A DNA stretch of 64,000 nucleotides from Paenibacillus sp. E222. Its GTDB lineage: Bacteria; Bacillota; Bacilli; Paenibacillales; Paenibacillaceae. The stretch lies in assembly GCF_013401555.1 (NCBI RefSeq), contig NZ_CP058552.1:6138001-6202000 (forward strand), read 5' to 3'. Of this stretch, positions 11,020 to 20,534 are shown in pieces; position 1 is the stretch's first letter; every line of letters starts with the position of its first letter. The notes under the pieces were generated by a model. The model worked only from the letters and a program-made list of their open reading frames with translations, did no database searches and was not told the DNA's origin. The position numbers and the translations under genes are program-made.

Positions 11020-14000
11020 CTAAGGTTCAATCCCCCATTGAAGACTTCCGGCAATATATCCCGTTACCTTGGTCCATTCCGTGTAGGCTGTGTGACTTGG
11101 AGCAAACGAATAATCATCCGTCTGAGTGTAGTTGGTCCAGTCGGTTTTGGAGAAACGGGCTTGAATTTCAGTACTCTGCCCCGCTGCCAGTGAACCCGCA
11201 GAAGCCTTGAAGCCAATCTCCAGCACGGAATCTGCTCCGGTCACTGGGGTCGGCAGCGCACTAAAAGTGCCTGTAACATTGTCGTTTCCAGCTGTTGCCC
11301 AGTCACAGAAAAAGTTTTGGGTTTGAGCGCCATTGATCGTATAATAGTAACGAATTTTGACATCGGAAAGATTGATGGCCGAAGTGCCTGTATTCGTTAA
11401 TTTAATCTTGGGATTAATGGAGTTCCCCGTTGCTGAAGTCGTTCCATTAAACATCTCAATTCGAATGGCTCCCGCGGGTACAGCTGTTGTGTCTTTGATC
11501 ATCAGATTCAGGATCGCATCATTGCCTGCACTGAAATGGAAGGTTAACATTGCGCTTCCTTTGGACAACGAAGCCAGATAGGTTTTACTCAACACAACCT
11601 GATTGCCCGATACGGTATAATCCGTACCTGAAACCAGCGTTGTATTGCCATTCCGTATTGCGCTAAGGGTATTTCCGTTCAGTATCAACGTTACAGGAAT
11701 ATCTGACTGATTGCCTGTCTTTTTATCAAATTCCGCATTCACTGGTGTGATGGCTGAACTGGTCACCGGAGTCTCGCCTCCACCTTCTCCACCGCCATTG
11801 TTCCCACCAATACGGTCAGCATATAAAATGCCCCGTCCATTCGTACCCAGATACACTCTTCCATACAGACGTGGATCACCTGTAATCGTGGTCACACGTG
11901 CATATTGATGCTGATTATCGTTAATCCGTACCCAATTCGCCCCACCGTCATCGGAACGGAAAAATCCACGTGTTCCGTCGATCTTCGCAATTGTGTACAG
12001 CGCGACCACGTTCTGCCCAGGTGCCGCTTTACCAAAACCGATGCTGTCCGCTTCCTCCACATTCGCAAGCTTGGTAAAGGTCGCTCCTGAATCGTTGGAA
12101 TGCCACAGACCATATGGCCCTTGCTCTTCACTGCCGCCTGCAAACCAAAGTTCACCTTCCTTACCTGGAACAGCGTCCAGATCCGCATTTCCTTCTACCG
12201 GAAGCCCGGTAGCCGCAGATGCAGTGAAGGAGGCACCACCATTGGTGCTTACATAGACTTTACCGACAGCAAATCCATAAAATTTGTTCGGATTCACCCG
12301 GTCAGAGATCACTTTTGCCTGCGCAGGTATACCTGTGCTCGCTGTCCATGAGTTGCCGCCAGTGGAATAATGCACACCCTTGTCTGACGTGCTCCATACA
12401 AGTCGGTTACCATTTGCAGAGATAGCTACAGTCCCTCCTCCGGTTGTACCGGCAGGCTCTGCGTTCGCCTTATACCACGTCGTTCCACCGTCGCTGGATA
12501 AACCAATGGATTTTGCATTCGGATCAGCACTGTAGTCTGCTTTCCCTACGCGAACCATGGTATTCGGACTTAACTCTGCAAAATCCAGACTTTCCGTAGA
12601 AGAGTAGTTTGGGCTGGTAAACATCGTAGCTGGTGCCTGATCCAGATCGTTATGACGGAATCCCGAGACATCCCCTACCCCACTTAACAAATGTGCTCCG
12701 CTTGGCGGGCTGATCAGATCCAGAACTGCGATCTCCTCGACCCCTTTGGCCATCACTGAAATATTGATTTTGTTGCCGTCATCCCAGTCTGTCAGATTTT
12801 TCGTGCCGTAGATGGTCGCACCTGTCCCATACATCATGCGGTCAGAGTCAAACGGATCTATCTCCAGATCCCCAATCATCCAGCCCAGCTTTGGAGAAAC
12901 TTCAGGCGGTGCAGGATTCGTCCCGAAGGTCAACCAAGGAGCGGCCGAAATATCCTGTGTATAGCGCATTTTACGGTTTGGATATCCTTCAAATTCCCAA
13001 ATGCGAGTCCAAGTAGCTCCACTGTCCGTACTACGGAACAGATTCGCGTCAGGCCACCAGGAGTTGAGGGTTGCTACCATCAGTGTACCCGGATGCTGAG
13101 CATCCACAGCCAGTCCGCCGTATCCAAAATAATTGTCCGAGCTGCTGCTTGGTACCGGACTAATGTTGGTCCATACCCCTGTCGTCGTATTTAATCTCCA
13201 CAGGTCTCCCTTCTCTCCATCATAAGGGCCAGCACCATCGCTGTATGATATATAGAGATTTCCATTGGCATCCAGTTCCCCATGATGAGGCAAATAACCT
13301 GTAGGCTGTCCAGCAACAGCGCTCCACGTTGCGCCTCCATTCGTACTGCGATATATGCTTTGATTTTTGTCGGCTACCCCGACATAGATGGTCTGTGTTG
13401 CCTGTCCAGCAGAACCTGTTGATTTGTCAAACGTGATCCAGGAAAAACCTACGATATCACTGGTATACTCATTAGACGGGTCCTCCACATACGTGCCCGG
13501 ATTCGGAAAGCTCGTTACTTTGTTCCAGGTTACGCCGTAATCCGTACTTTTCCAAAGTCCGTTGCCGCTACGTGCACCAAAATACAAAATGCTATTTTTA
13601 TTCGGATCAACGGTCAGGCGTTCCCCCATGGAACGTCCCGGCATGTTCCCGCCGACTTTGAACGGAAGAGTGGTCGTCTGCCAAGTATCACCCCGGTCCG
13701 TTGAACGCAGTATGGAGCCGTTGTTTTTGTCCCATGAATTCGTGTACGTGCCAACAGCCATATACACTCGATTCGGATCAACCGGGTCTGTTGCCAGCGC
13801 ATCGACACCGTTTTTGTTCCAGTCATCCCAGCCGACAAAATCGGTGAGCGGAATCCAACTCTCATTCGCAGGATTCCAGCGATAGGCTCCCCCGATATCC
13901 GTCCGGGCATAGATCAAATCCTTCTCTGACTCATTAAAAATAATCCCCGGCACAAAACCGCCGCCAGCTCCGGTTACGACATTTTTCCACTGGTATGAAT

Positions 14001-14103
14001 CACTTGGAGCCGCATCTGTTGTTCCAGCGAGTACTCCCAGCGAAACTGCGGCCACGGCTACCGTCAAGCTCATCAACCGAAGCTTTCCCAAAAACGTTTT
14101 CAT
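11020..14103 (-). CDS. secreted xyloglucanase GH74 with X2 and CBM3 modules
   Basis: A 1027-residue secreted enzyme that cuts the beta-1,4-glucan backbone of xyloglucan. A Sec signal occupies residues 1-31 (cleavage near TDA-AP). The GH74 double seven-bladed propeller spans about 37-770 and is full of BNR/Asp-box repeats (STDRGDTW, STNGGATW, STDSGATW, SDDGGANW). The likely catalytic aspartates are D69 in ARTDIGGAYRW and D478 in GVGDVSGF. A Trp pair W349-W350, or 318-319 in the mature chain, matches the pair linked to processive action in Paenibacillus XEG74. A Gly/Glu-rich linker near 775 leads to an X2 (Ig-like) module at about 785-868 and a family 3 cellulose-binding module at about 878-1025. 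It is monocistronic, with a cre-like site upstream and its own terminator. Confidence 0.95.
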   Translation of the reverse strand: MKTFLGKLRLMSLTVAVAAVSLGVLAGTTDAAPSDSYQWKNVVTGAGGGFVPGIIFNESEKDLIYARTDIGGAYRWNPANESWIPLTDFVGWDDWNKNGVDALATDPVDPNRVYMAVGTYTNSWDKNNGSILRSTDRGDTWQTTTLPFKVGGNMPGRSMGERLTVDPNKNSILYFGARSGNGLWKSTDYGVTWNKVTSFPNPGTYVEDPSNEYTSDIVGFSWITFDKSTGSAGQATQTIYVGVADKNQSIYRSTNGGATWSAVAGQPTGYLPHHGELDANGNLYISYSDGAGPYDGEKGDLWRLNTTTGVWTNISPVPSSSSDNYFGYGGLAVDAQHPGTLMVATLNSWWPDANLFRSTDSGATWTRIWEFEGYPNRKMRYTQDISAAPWLTFGTNPAPPEVSPKLGWMIGDLEIDPFDSDRMMYGTGATIYGTKNLTDWDDGNKINISVMAKGVEEIAVLDLISPPSGAHLLSGVGDVSGFRHNDLDQAPATMFTSPNYSSTESLDFAELSPNTMVRVGKADYSADPNAKSIGLSSDGGTTWYKANAEPAGTTGGGTVAISANGNRLVWSTSDKGVHYSTGGNSWTASTGIPAQAKVISDRVNPNKFYGFAVGKVYVSTNGGASFTASAATGLPVEGNADLDAVPGKEGELWFAGGSEEQGPYGLWHSNDSGATFTKLANVEEADSIGFGKAAPGQNVVALYTIAKIDGTRGFFRSDDGGANWVRINDNQHQYARVTTITGDPRLYGRVYLGTNGRGILYADRIGGNNGGGEGGGETPVTSSAITPVNAEFDKKTGNQSDIPVTLILNGNTLSAIRNGNTTLVSGTDYTVSGNQVVLSKTYLASLSKGSAMLTFHFSAGNDAILNLMIKDTTAVPAGAIRIEMFNGTTSATGNSINPKIKLTNTGTSAINLSDVKIRYYYTINGAQTQNFFCDWATAGNDNVTGTFSALPTPVTGADSVLEIGFKASAGSLAAGQSTEIQARFSKTDWTNYTQTDDYSFAPSHTAYTEWTKVTGYIAGSLQWGIEP

Positions 14104-14234
14104 AATTACTCAGCCTCCTCTTCAATATGTTCATCGCATCCGGTAAACCCCGCTGTGTCATCATGTTGATGAAGTGCAGTGTCAGACATCTAATGCAGTG
14201 GAACAGGCAGCCAGCCCCACCTCCTCTCCATTTA

Positions 14235-14248
14235 ATAAAACGCTTTCA
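14235..14248 (-). promoter_or_regulatory. cre-like site upstream of the xyloglucanase
   Basis: On the minus strand TGAAAGCGTTTTAT matches the cre consensus TGWAANCGNTNWCA at 12 of 14 positions; the last two bases fail. It lies about 130 bases upstream of the GH74 start in the 361-base gap 14104-14464, which otherwise contains only the terminator of the downstream-facing operon. Confidence 0.45.
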
Positions 14249-14379
14249 TAAATCAATTCGATAACCAAGGATTGGCTCAACCTTTCCATAAATAACATTC
14301 GATGGCAATACAAAAACCCCTCCTGCCCAAATTCTATTTTTTGTAATTTTTTTTACATCTCGCTATTGAGAACACAACA

Positions 14380-14406
14380 AAGGATGCTGTTTAAACCAGC
14401 ACCCTT
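14380..14406 (-). terminator. intrinsic terminator of the esterase-lactonase operon
   Basis: AAGGATGCTG (14380-14389) pairs with CAGCACCCTT (14397-14406), one mismatch, across a 7-base loop. On the minus strand it runs into TTGTTGTG. It sits about 60 bases past the SMP-30 gene stop. Confidence 0.65.
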
Positions 14407-14464
14407 CTCCATTGATCCATAAATTATAAACGAAGAACAAAGTTCCAGTAACACGGTCCTTCAT

Positions 14465-15361
14465 TCATTTTGTATTCGGCTGTGCTCCCCTGCCAAACGC
14501 GTAGGTTTTCTGCCCTTTCACACCCGGTCTGATTACAAATAGTGATCCAGCATTCGGCGTCTCCATCAGCCGCTCTTCCCCAATCCCAATTCGGGCAGTC
14601 GTAATATATAAGTCCTCCAAATCAGGTCCTCCGAAACAGCAGGAGGTCACTTGATCTGCAGGTATCTCGATCTGTTGCAGCAGTTCTGCTGTATGCGGAT
14701 TCCAGCGAGTGACTCTTCCTCCGCCCCAGTGGGCAACCCACAGCATCCCCTCACTGTCTACAGTCATTCCATCCGGAAAGCCAAATTCCTCCGGTATAGC
14801 AATTACACTTGTGCGGTTCGATATTTCTCCAGCAGTCAGATCAAAATCAAAACGGTCAATGGATCGAGTCGGCGTATCAATGTAATACATCTTCTGTTGA
14901 TCCGGGCTCCAGCCCAAGCCATTGGATGTGGATACATCCCGGAACAACGTTCGAACAGGCTGTCCTTCCTCCAGGCAATAAAATGCCCCAGCCTTGCTTT
15001 CATTGTTCATGCTCATCGTCCCTGCCCAGAAGCGGCCGAGCGCATCACATTTCCCATCATTGAAACGGTTGTTGTCCTTGCCTTTCTCCGGATCTTCAAT
15101 CGGCTGCAACTCTCCTGTGAGCAAGTTATACGTGTGGAAGCCACTACGCAAAGCAACGACAACCACATCATCATGATATGGCACAACCGCACCTACATGC
15201 TCGCCAACATCATAAGTCCGATCCTCGCCTGTAGCCGGAACATATACATGGACCTTGTAACTTTCAATATCCACCCATAACAATCGATTATGTTCAGCAT
15301 CCCAGCTTGGACCTTCGCCCAGCAGAGCCGGGGTATGTACCGCAATGTTCAAGTTGCCCAT
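14465..15361 (-). CDS. SMP-30/gluconolactonase family lactonase
   Basis: A 298-residue cytoplasmic six-bladed propeller enzyme of the SMP-30/gluconolactonase/LRE family. The metal-binding set can be read directly: E16 (LLGEGPSW), N147 (STSNGLGWSPD) and D197 (FPDGMTVD), with R99 and N101 (NNRFNDGKCD) as the substrate-side residues. These enzymes open sugar lactones formed by sugar dehydrogenases, for example arabino-, xylono- or galactonolactone. It is the last gene of a run of three, 15 bases after the SGNH esterase, which points to a shared role in catabolism of plant sugars. The exact lactone is not predictable from sequence, and no dehydrogenase lies beside it. Confidence 0.88.
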   Translation of the reverse strand: MGNLNIAVHTPALLGEGPSWDAEHNRLLWVDIESYKVHVYVPATGEDRTYDVGEHVGAVVPYHDDVVVVALRSGFHTYNLLTGELQPIEDPEKGKDNNRFNDGKCDALGRFWAGTMSMNNESKAGAFYCLEEGQPVRTLFRDVSTSNGLGWSPDQQKMYYIDTPTRSIDRFDFDLTAGEISNRTSVIAIPEEFGFPDGMTVDSEGMLWVAHWGGGRVTRWNPHTAELLQQIEIPADQVTSCCFGGPDLEDLYITTARIGIGEERLMETPNAGSLFVIRPGVKGQKTYAFGRGAQPNTK

Positions 15362-15376
15362 GCCATCACATCCTTT

Positions 15377-16039
15377 TTAAGATTTGACGCCGCCTGACCA
15401 TTCAAAACCAATGGCATCCAGGAACGCTTTGGAAAGCACCATATGGCCTGTTGCATCAGGATGAACCCGATCGTAAGTCAGCACAGACGTATAGAAATGA
15501 TCCCAGAATGGAGTAAATGCAGCCTGTGTGTCCACAAAAATAGCATCATATTCCGCGGCTACTCTGCGAACTGCTTCACCGTATATATCCATCGTAGCCC
15601 GCATCGGATCTTCCGGATTGGCTTCCAAATAATACGGAGACATCAGAACAAGTCCTTTCAAGCCAGGACGAACTGAAGCAACCAGATCACGCAGTGTGGA
15701 TTCATACTCTTCCAGGAAAACTTGTGAGTCCGTAGATAACGGATTGTCAAATTGGCGCCATACATCATTGATCCCGATCATGATCGTTAACCAGTCCGGT
15801 TTGAGATCAAGCACATCCCGGTCCCAGCGCTGTTTCAAATCACGGATCGTATTCCCACTATTACCCACATTTTGAATCCGCAGCATCAATTCTGGATAGA
15901 TGGAACGCAGCAAAGCATACACTTGCGCCACATAGCCATGTCCCAGTCCAGAACTCCCTTCACCAACAGGATGTTCGCGGCCACAATCTGTGATTGAATC
16001 TCCGATAAAAAGCAGCTTATCATTCTTTTGCAATTTCAT
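15377..16039 (-). CDS. SGNH/GDSL hydrolase, probable carbohydrate esterase
   Basis: A 220-residue esterase of the SGNH superfamily without a signal peptide. The four blocks are visible: GDSITD with the catalytic Ser near the N terminus, a Gly in RIQNVGNSG, IGINDVWR with the Asn, and DRVHPDATGH with the Asp-x-x-His pair. I start at the ATG at 16039, 9 bases after AAGGAG; an open frame continues to 16087 but without a ribosome site. Members of this group deacetylate sugars or oligosaccharides. It lies between an alpha/beta esterase and an SMP-30 lactonase in the same orientation, so the three probably process an acetylated plant oligosaccharide after uptake. Confidence 0.87.
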   Translation of the reverse strand: MKLQKNDKLLFIGDSITDCGREHPVGEGSSGLGHGYVAQVYALLRSIYPELMLRIQNVGNSGNTIRDLKQRWDRDVLDLKPDWLTIMIGINDVWRQFDNPLSTDSQVFLEEYESTLRDLVASVRPGLKGLVLMSPYYLEANPEDPMRATMDIYGEAVRRVAAEYDAIFVDTQAAFTPFWDHFYTSVLTYDRVHPDATGHMVLSKAFLDAIGFEWSGGVKS

Positions 16040-16138
16040 TATCGTTTTCTCCTTCGCTCTCATAAGCGTTAAAATATGTGAGATCACTCGTATTCATATT
16101 TCATATTCAGAAAAGACATAGATCAGCCAGGTGCCAGG

Positions 16139-16936
16139 TTACCACCCTTGATTCTTAAGCCAGGTCAGGCACAGATCAGACCAGGCCCGAACGGCATGGT
16201 CATCTTCTGCCAATCCCAGACCATGTGAACCTTTTTCAAATACATGCAAGTCATAAGGAATGCCGTGTGCACCCAGGGCGAGCGCGTAACGCAAACTGTT
16301 CTCTACAGGGACCGCCTGATCATCACTCGTATGCCAGATGAATGCTTCAGGAGCGTCCGCTTTCACCTGCTGCTCTGCACTAAAGGCCTTGATCTGTTCA
16401 GCAGAAACATCTGGCCCAAGCAGATTTTCACGAGAACCGGCATGTCCATAGGACTCCATCGTGATCACTGGATAACAGAGAATTACCCGATCCGGGCGTG
16501 AACTCTCCCGTTCGATAGGGTCTTCATGATCTGGTTGACCCTCGTCATACAAGGTTCCCAACGTAGCTGTAAGATGGCCGCCCGCCGAGAAACCAAGCAC
16601 GGCAATTTTGGAAGGATGAATGCCATATTGCTCGGCATGAGCCCGCACATAACGAATCGCACGCTGACCATCTGTCATGGGTGCCGGATGCCGGTGAGGC
16701 GCCACACGGTACTTCAGCACAAATGCGCTAATTCCCGCACGGTTTAACAATTCAGCGATTGGAGCTCCTTCATGATCGGCCAAAAATCCATAGCCCCCAC
16801 CCGGACAGATAATGACAGCGCTCTCGGAACCGGGCTGAATAAACGGAATCAGATGCGGCATTTCATCTTCATGATCCTTGGCTGCATAAGGCGCTGCATG
16901 GTCCCACAATGGTATAGTTGTTGTCACTTCTATCAT
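16139..16936 (-). CDS. alpha/beta hydrolase, probable acetyl esterase (BD-FAE/acetylxylan esterase-like)
   Basis: A 265-residue cytoplasmic alpha/beta hydrolase. An oxyanion-hole motif CPGGGYGFLADHEG (about 44-57) is followed by the nucleophile elbow GFSAGG with S117, the acid D206 in HTSDDQAVPVENS and the base H238 in KGSHGLGLAE. This layout is that of the BD-FAE and acetylxylan esterase-like group that removes acetyl or other acyl groups from sugars. It is the first gene of the unit with an SGNH esterase (100 bases downstream) and a lactonase. Substrate is not determined. Confidence 0.86.
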   Translation of the reverse strand: MIEVTTTIPLWDHAAPYAAKDHEDEMPHLIPFIQPGSESAVIICPGGGYGFLADHEGAPIAELLNRAGISAFVLKYRVAPHRHPAPMTDGQRAIRYVRAHAEQYGIHPSKIAVLGFSAGGHLTATLGTLYDEGQPDHEDPIERESSRPDRVILCYPVITMESYGHAGSRENLLGPDVSAEQIKAFSAEQQVKADAPEAFIWHTSDDQAVPVENSLRYALALGAHGIPYDLHVFEKGSHGLGLAEDDHAVRAWSDLCLTWLKNQGW

Positions 16937-17127
16937 CCTCTCTAAGTTGAATGGATACGTTGATCCGTATAATCATTTTCCAATCTAAGGAATCGATATC
17001 ATCATAACGGGTAGCACCCTTGCGCATCAATACCTTCCTGGCATCACTTTTTGTTCAATTTGTAACAGGTTACACGGAATTCTCATGCTTGAACAGTGTT
17101 TTATAGCACATTTATAACTCTGAATGA

Positions 17128-17961
17128 TTAATATAACGTTCGATACTGCTCCGGAGTTAAGCCCTCAATCCGCCGAAAAGTAGCCACAAAATGACTCGCA
17201 TCCCGAAAACCAACCTTCGCTGCCGTTTCCTTCACGGTTAGTTTGCTGTCCCCTGTCATCCATTCTTTTGATTTGCGAATACGGAGGAGAATGAAATAAC
17301 TGTAGGCAGTCATGCCAAAGGATTGTTTGAAAAGAGTATTCAGATGCCTAGGCGTAATGCCTGGTATGGCAGCCATCTGTTCAAGGCCGATTTCGGGATC
17401 GGCATAGTGTTCATTCATAAATGAAATTAAAGGAGCCAGCCGTTCCACGGCATGGGAGATCGAAGATCGACTGCCTGTCATGCCGTGTTTTTTGAGCAAA
17501 ATCAGAAACCGGTACATGTCCGCTGACGCTTCCAATCCAGATAAATCCTGGTCACTGCTGATGGAACCCAGCACTTCCCTGCCATAATATTCAAGCGGGC
17601 TCTCTGCGTCCCACTGGTGAAGTGCTGCCTCCCCCAAACCAAGCGACTCTGTAATGGCCGGGCACTGGGAGCCTCCAAATGTAATGTAAAGAGTCTCCCA
17701 CTCTCCTTGCGAGCGAACATACTCGTGCGGCTCACTCGGCGGCAGCAAAATGCCGGATGTCTCCCCCAGCTGTACAGTTGAACCTGCAAATCTGAACTCT
17801 CCAGCTCCCTTCACCGTCTGAAGCCAGTGATAACAAGGATATCCGGCAGGTCTGTACACATTCTCCTGATTGCCGTTGTATCCTATGCTCTCGATGTAGA
17901 GCGGAAGCGGCTGATCCCGTGGAGTCATAAAGTAGCGCCGATGATCGGGTGTGATGAGCAT
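17128..17961 (-). CDS. AraC-family transcriptional regulator
   Basis: A 277-residue regulator with an N-terminal cupin-like sugar-sensing domain (about 15-150) and a C-terminal AraC double helix-turn-helix (about 180-277) ending TPEQYRTLY. The ATG at 17961 is chosen because GGAG lies 9 bases upstream; the frame stays open to 18021 without a ribosome site. It is divergent from the GH42 beta-galactosidase, with 133 bases between the starts, so it very likely controls that gene and itself from the shared promoter region. Confidence 0.88.
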   Translation of the reverse strand: MLITPDHRRYFMTPRDQPLPLYIESIGYNGNQENVYRPAGYPCYHWLQTVKGAGEFRFAGSTVQLGETSGILLPPSEPHEYVRSQGEWETLYITFGGSQCPAITESLGLGEAALHQWDAESPLEYYGREVLGSISSDQDLSGLEASADMYRFLILLKKHGMTGSRSSISHAVERLAPLISFMNEHYADPEIGLEQMAAIPGITPRHLNTLFKQSFGMTAYSYFILLRIRKSKEWMTGDSKLTVKETAAKVGFRDASHFVATFRRIEGLTPEQYRTLY

Positions 17962-18094
17962 AGGGGTTCTCTCCTTTGAACAAAAATCAAAATTATAGTT
18001 CCATATTCTTATATGTCTCAATACTTTTCTTATATTTTAAAAGTCATATCCATCATATAGTATAGATTTATTCTTATACAAGAGGTGAACACAT

Positions 18095-20122
18095 TTGATT
18101 AGCAGCAAGTTACCCAAAATGTTCTACGGCGGCGATTATAACCCTGAGCAATGGGATCATGAGACTCATCTTGAAGATCTGCGCATGTTCCAATTGGCAG
18201 GTATTGATATTACGACCATCAACGTATTTTCATGGGCACTGATTCAGCCTGATGAAGTCACTTATCATTTTGAAGGACTCGACCAGTTAATTAACAGTCT
18301 CTATGAAAGCGGCGTTTACATTTGCCTCGCGACAAGCACTGCTGCCCATCCAGCGTGGATGGCGAAGAAATACCCGGATGTACTGCGTGTGGATGCCGAT
18401 GGACGTAAACGCAAATTCGGTGGACGGCATAACTCCTGTCCGAACAGCCCTACCTACCGCAAATACTCCGAGAAGATTGCAGACAAGCTGGCGGAACGTT
18501 ACAAGGATCATCCGGCTGTGCTTGTATGGCATATCTCCAATGAATATGGCGGCGATTGTTATTGTGATAACTGCGAGAAAGCGTTCCGTGTATACCTCAA
18601 ACAACGTTATCAGACCGTGGAGCAGCTGAACAAAGCCTGGAACACTAATTTCTGGGGGCATACGTTCTACGATTGGGATGAGATTGTACTGCCAAGCAAT
18701 CTGAGCGAGCACTGGGGTGACAACAATTCCACGTTCCAGGGCATCTCGCTTGATTACTCCCGCTTCAACTCCGACAGTATGCTCGATTGTTACCGTCTGG
18801 AATATGATGCGATCAAAAAACATATCCCGGATTCGGTCGTTACGACCAATCTGATGGGATTCTTCAAACAGCTGGACTATTTCAAATGGGCCAAATATAT
18901 GGATATCGTCTCCTGGGACAGCTATCCGGGTCTTGCGACTCCGGTAAGTTTCACAGCTATGGCTCATGATCTGATGCGTGGATTAAAGGACGGACAGCCG
19001 TTCATGCTCATGGAGCAGACACCTAGTCAGCAGAACTGGCAGCCTTACAATTCATTGAAACGCCCCGGCGTTATGCGTCTGTGGAGCTACCAGTCCGTTG
19101 CCCATGGCGCGGATACAATCATGTTCTTCCAGCTCCGCCGTTCTGTCGGGGCCTGCGAGAAATATCACGGTGCAGTCATTGAACATGTAGGACATGAGCA
19201 TACCCGTGTATTCCGGGAAGTCGCGGAGCTGGGCAAAGAATTGCAGTTGCTGGGCGACAAAACGCTGGATGCTGCTGTAGATGCCAAAGTGGCGATTGTG
19301 TTTGACTGGGATAACTGGTGGGCGATCGAGAAATCCAGCGGACCTACCGTTGCACTGAACTATGTAGATCAAATTCACAAATACTACGCTGCCTTCTTCC
19401 GCCGCAACATTCAGGTGGACATCGTTAGTGTGGATACCGATATAAGCAAATACGACATTGTGCTCGCTCCGGTACTGTATATGGTTAAACCAGGCTTTGC
19501 AGCCAAACTGGAGAAGTTCGTTGAAGCTGGCGGTACATTCCTGACAACCTTCTTCAGTGGGATCGTCAATGAAAGTGACATCGTAACAACCGGGGGATAT
19601 CCGGGCGAACTTCGCAAACTGCTTGGCATCTGGGTTGAAGAAATTGATGCCCTGCTGCCGGAGCAAAAAAACAGTATTGTCCTGAAAGAGGCTTATGGCG
19701 ATCTTCAAGGAGAATATGGTTGTGGCATGTTGTGTGACTTGCTGCACAGTGAAGGTGCAGAGATCATCGCCGAGTATGGAGACGACTTCTACAAAGGCAT
19801 GCCTGTGGTAACGCGTAACACGTTTGGTCAAGGTGAAGCCTGGTATGTCGCTTCCGATCCGGAAGATCGATTCCTGGACGGGTTGCTGGGACAACTGGCG
19901 GCAGCCAAAAATATTGACTCTCTTCTGCATACTCCGGAAGGAGTTGAAGTGACTGCTCGTACCAAGGATGGACAACAGTACCTGTTTGTCATGAATCACA
20001 ATGCTACCGCTCAATCCTATGATTTGGGCGAAACTGAGGCTCGTGATTTGCTCACAGATCGCTCCCTTTCAGGTACGATCGAGATTGAAGGCCGCGGTGT
20101 GCAGCTCCTTGAAATGAAATAA
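18095..20122 (+). CDS. beta-galactosidase, glycoside hydrolase family 42
   Basis: A 675-residue cytoplasmic GH42 enzyme (Bacillus and Paenibacillus relatives are about 670-690). The TIM barrel spans about 10-385, with acid/base E150 in WHISNEYGGDC and nucleophile E307 in MLMEQTP. A zinc-binding cysteine cluster typical of the family is complete: C115, C155, C157 and C160. A trimerisation domain (about 395-600) and a small C-terminal beta domain follow. Translation starts at TTG after AGAGGTGA. GH42 enzymes release galactose from beta-galactosides of plant origin such as galactan oligosaccharides. It has its own terminator and faces away from an AraC regulator. Confidence 0.95.
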   Translation: MISSKLPKMFYGGDYNPEQWDHETHLEDLRMFQLAGIDITTINVFSWALIQPDEVTYHFEGLDQLINSLYESGVYICLATSTAAHPAWMAKKYPDVLRVDADGRKRKFGGRHNSCPNSPTYRKYSEKIADKLAERYKDHPAVLVWHISNEYGGDCYCDNCEKAFRVYLKQRYQTVEQLNKAWNTNFWGHTFYDWDEIVLPSNLSEHWGDNNSTFQGISLDYSRFNSDSMLDCYRLEYDAIKKHIPDSVVTTNLMGFFKQLDYFKWAKYMDIVSWDSYPGLATPVSFTAMAHDLMRGLKDGQPFMLMEQTPSQQNWQPYNSLKRPGVMRLWSYQSVAHGADTIMFFQLRRSVGACEKYHGAVIEHVGHEHTRVFREVAELGKELQLLGDKTLDAAVDAKVAIVFDWDNWWAIEKSSGPTVALNYVDQIHKYYAAFFRRNIQVDIVSVDTDISKYDIVLAPVLYMVKPGFAAKLEKFVEAGGTFLTTFFSGIVNESDIVTTGGYPGELRKLLGIWVEEIDALLPEQKNSIVLKEAYGDLQGEYGCGMLCDLLHSEGAEIIAEYGDDFYKGMPVVTRNTFGQGEAWYVASDPEDRFLDGLLGQLAAAKNIDSLLHTPEGVEVTARTKDGQQYLFVMNHNATAQSYDLGETEARDLLTDRSLSGTIEIEGRGVQLLEMK

Positions 20123-20249
20123 TATTCGAAAATTGATGATACAACATGTTACATGGAAATCGCATTGATCTATGTTTGCCGCTTAAAAGGGTGTCAATTG
20201 TTAAAATTTGAAGTATTATATGAATGAACCTGTTTCAATCTGCTACTTC

Positions 20250-20280
20250 CCGTATCCGTTTAGACCGGATACGGTTTTTT
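20250..20280 (+). terminator. intrinsic terminator of the GH42 gene
   Basis: Perfect stem CCGTATCCG (20250-20258) / CGGATACGG (20266-20274), 7-base loop, then six T. It lies 128 bases past the GH42 stop. Confidence 0.9.
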
Positions 20281-20534
20281 GTCATTATTTGTGAGGCTCT
20301 TGGTTAGAAGGAAATACCGAGAAGCGAAGCGAATTGGACGAGACACACAATTAACGACGCCCCGCCGGGAACAGGAAGCCGCCCTTGGTATGCAGGCTCA
20401 GCGCTATATTAAATAAATAATATAATGCTGCGAAATATTGGTGACAGCCATGATGTCACTTATACACTGCTACAATGAGAGAAACACTCCAGCATCCTTT
20501 CCGGCGGCGCAACCCTCGAAACGGAGTGGCTGAC
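20281..20534. other. intergenic region with a -10-like box
   Basis: After the GH42 terminator the stretch up to the WYL regulator holds no convincing gene. A TATAAT at 20421-20426 sits in an A/T-rich run and may be the -10 box of the regulator, but no clear -35 matches it. Confidence 0.4.

Noticed and set aside
19052-20014. A 320-codon open frame antisense to the GH42 gene (and a 226-codon one at 18287-18967)
   Set aside because: They lie wholly opposite a gene with all GH42 catalytic and zinc residues, show no domain I know and have no ribosome site; they are by-products of codon bias.
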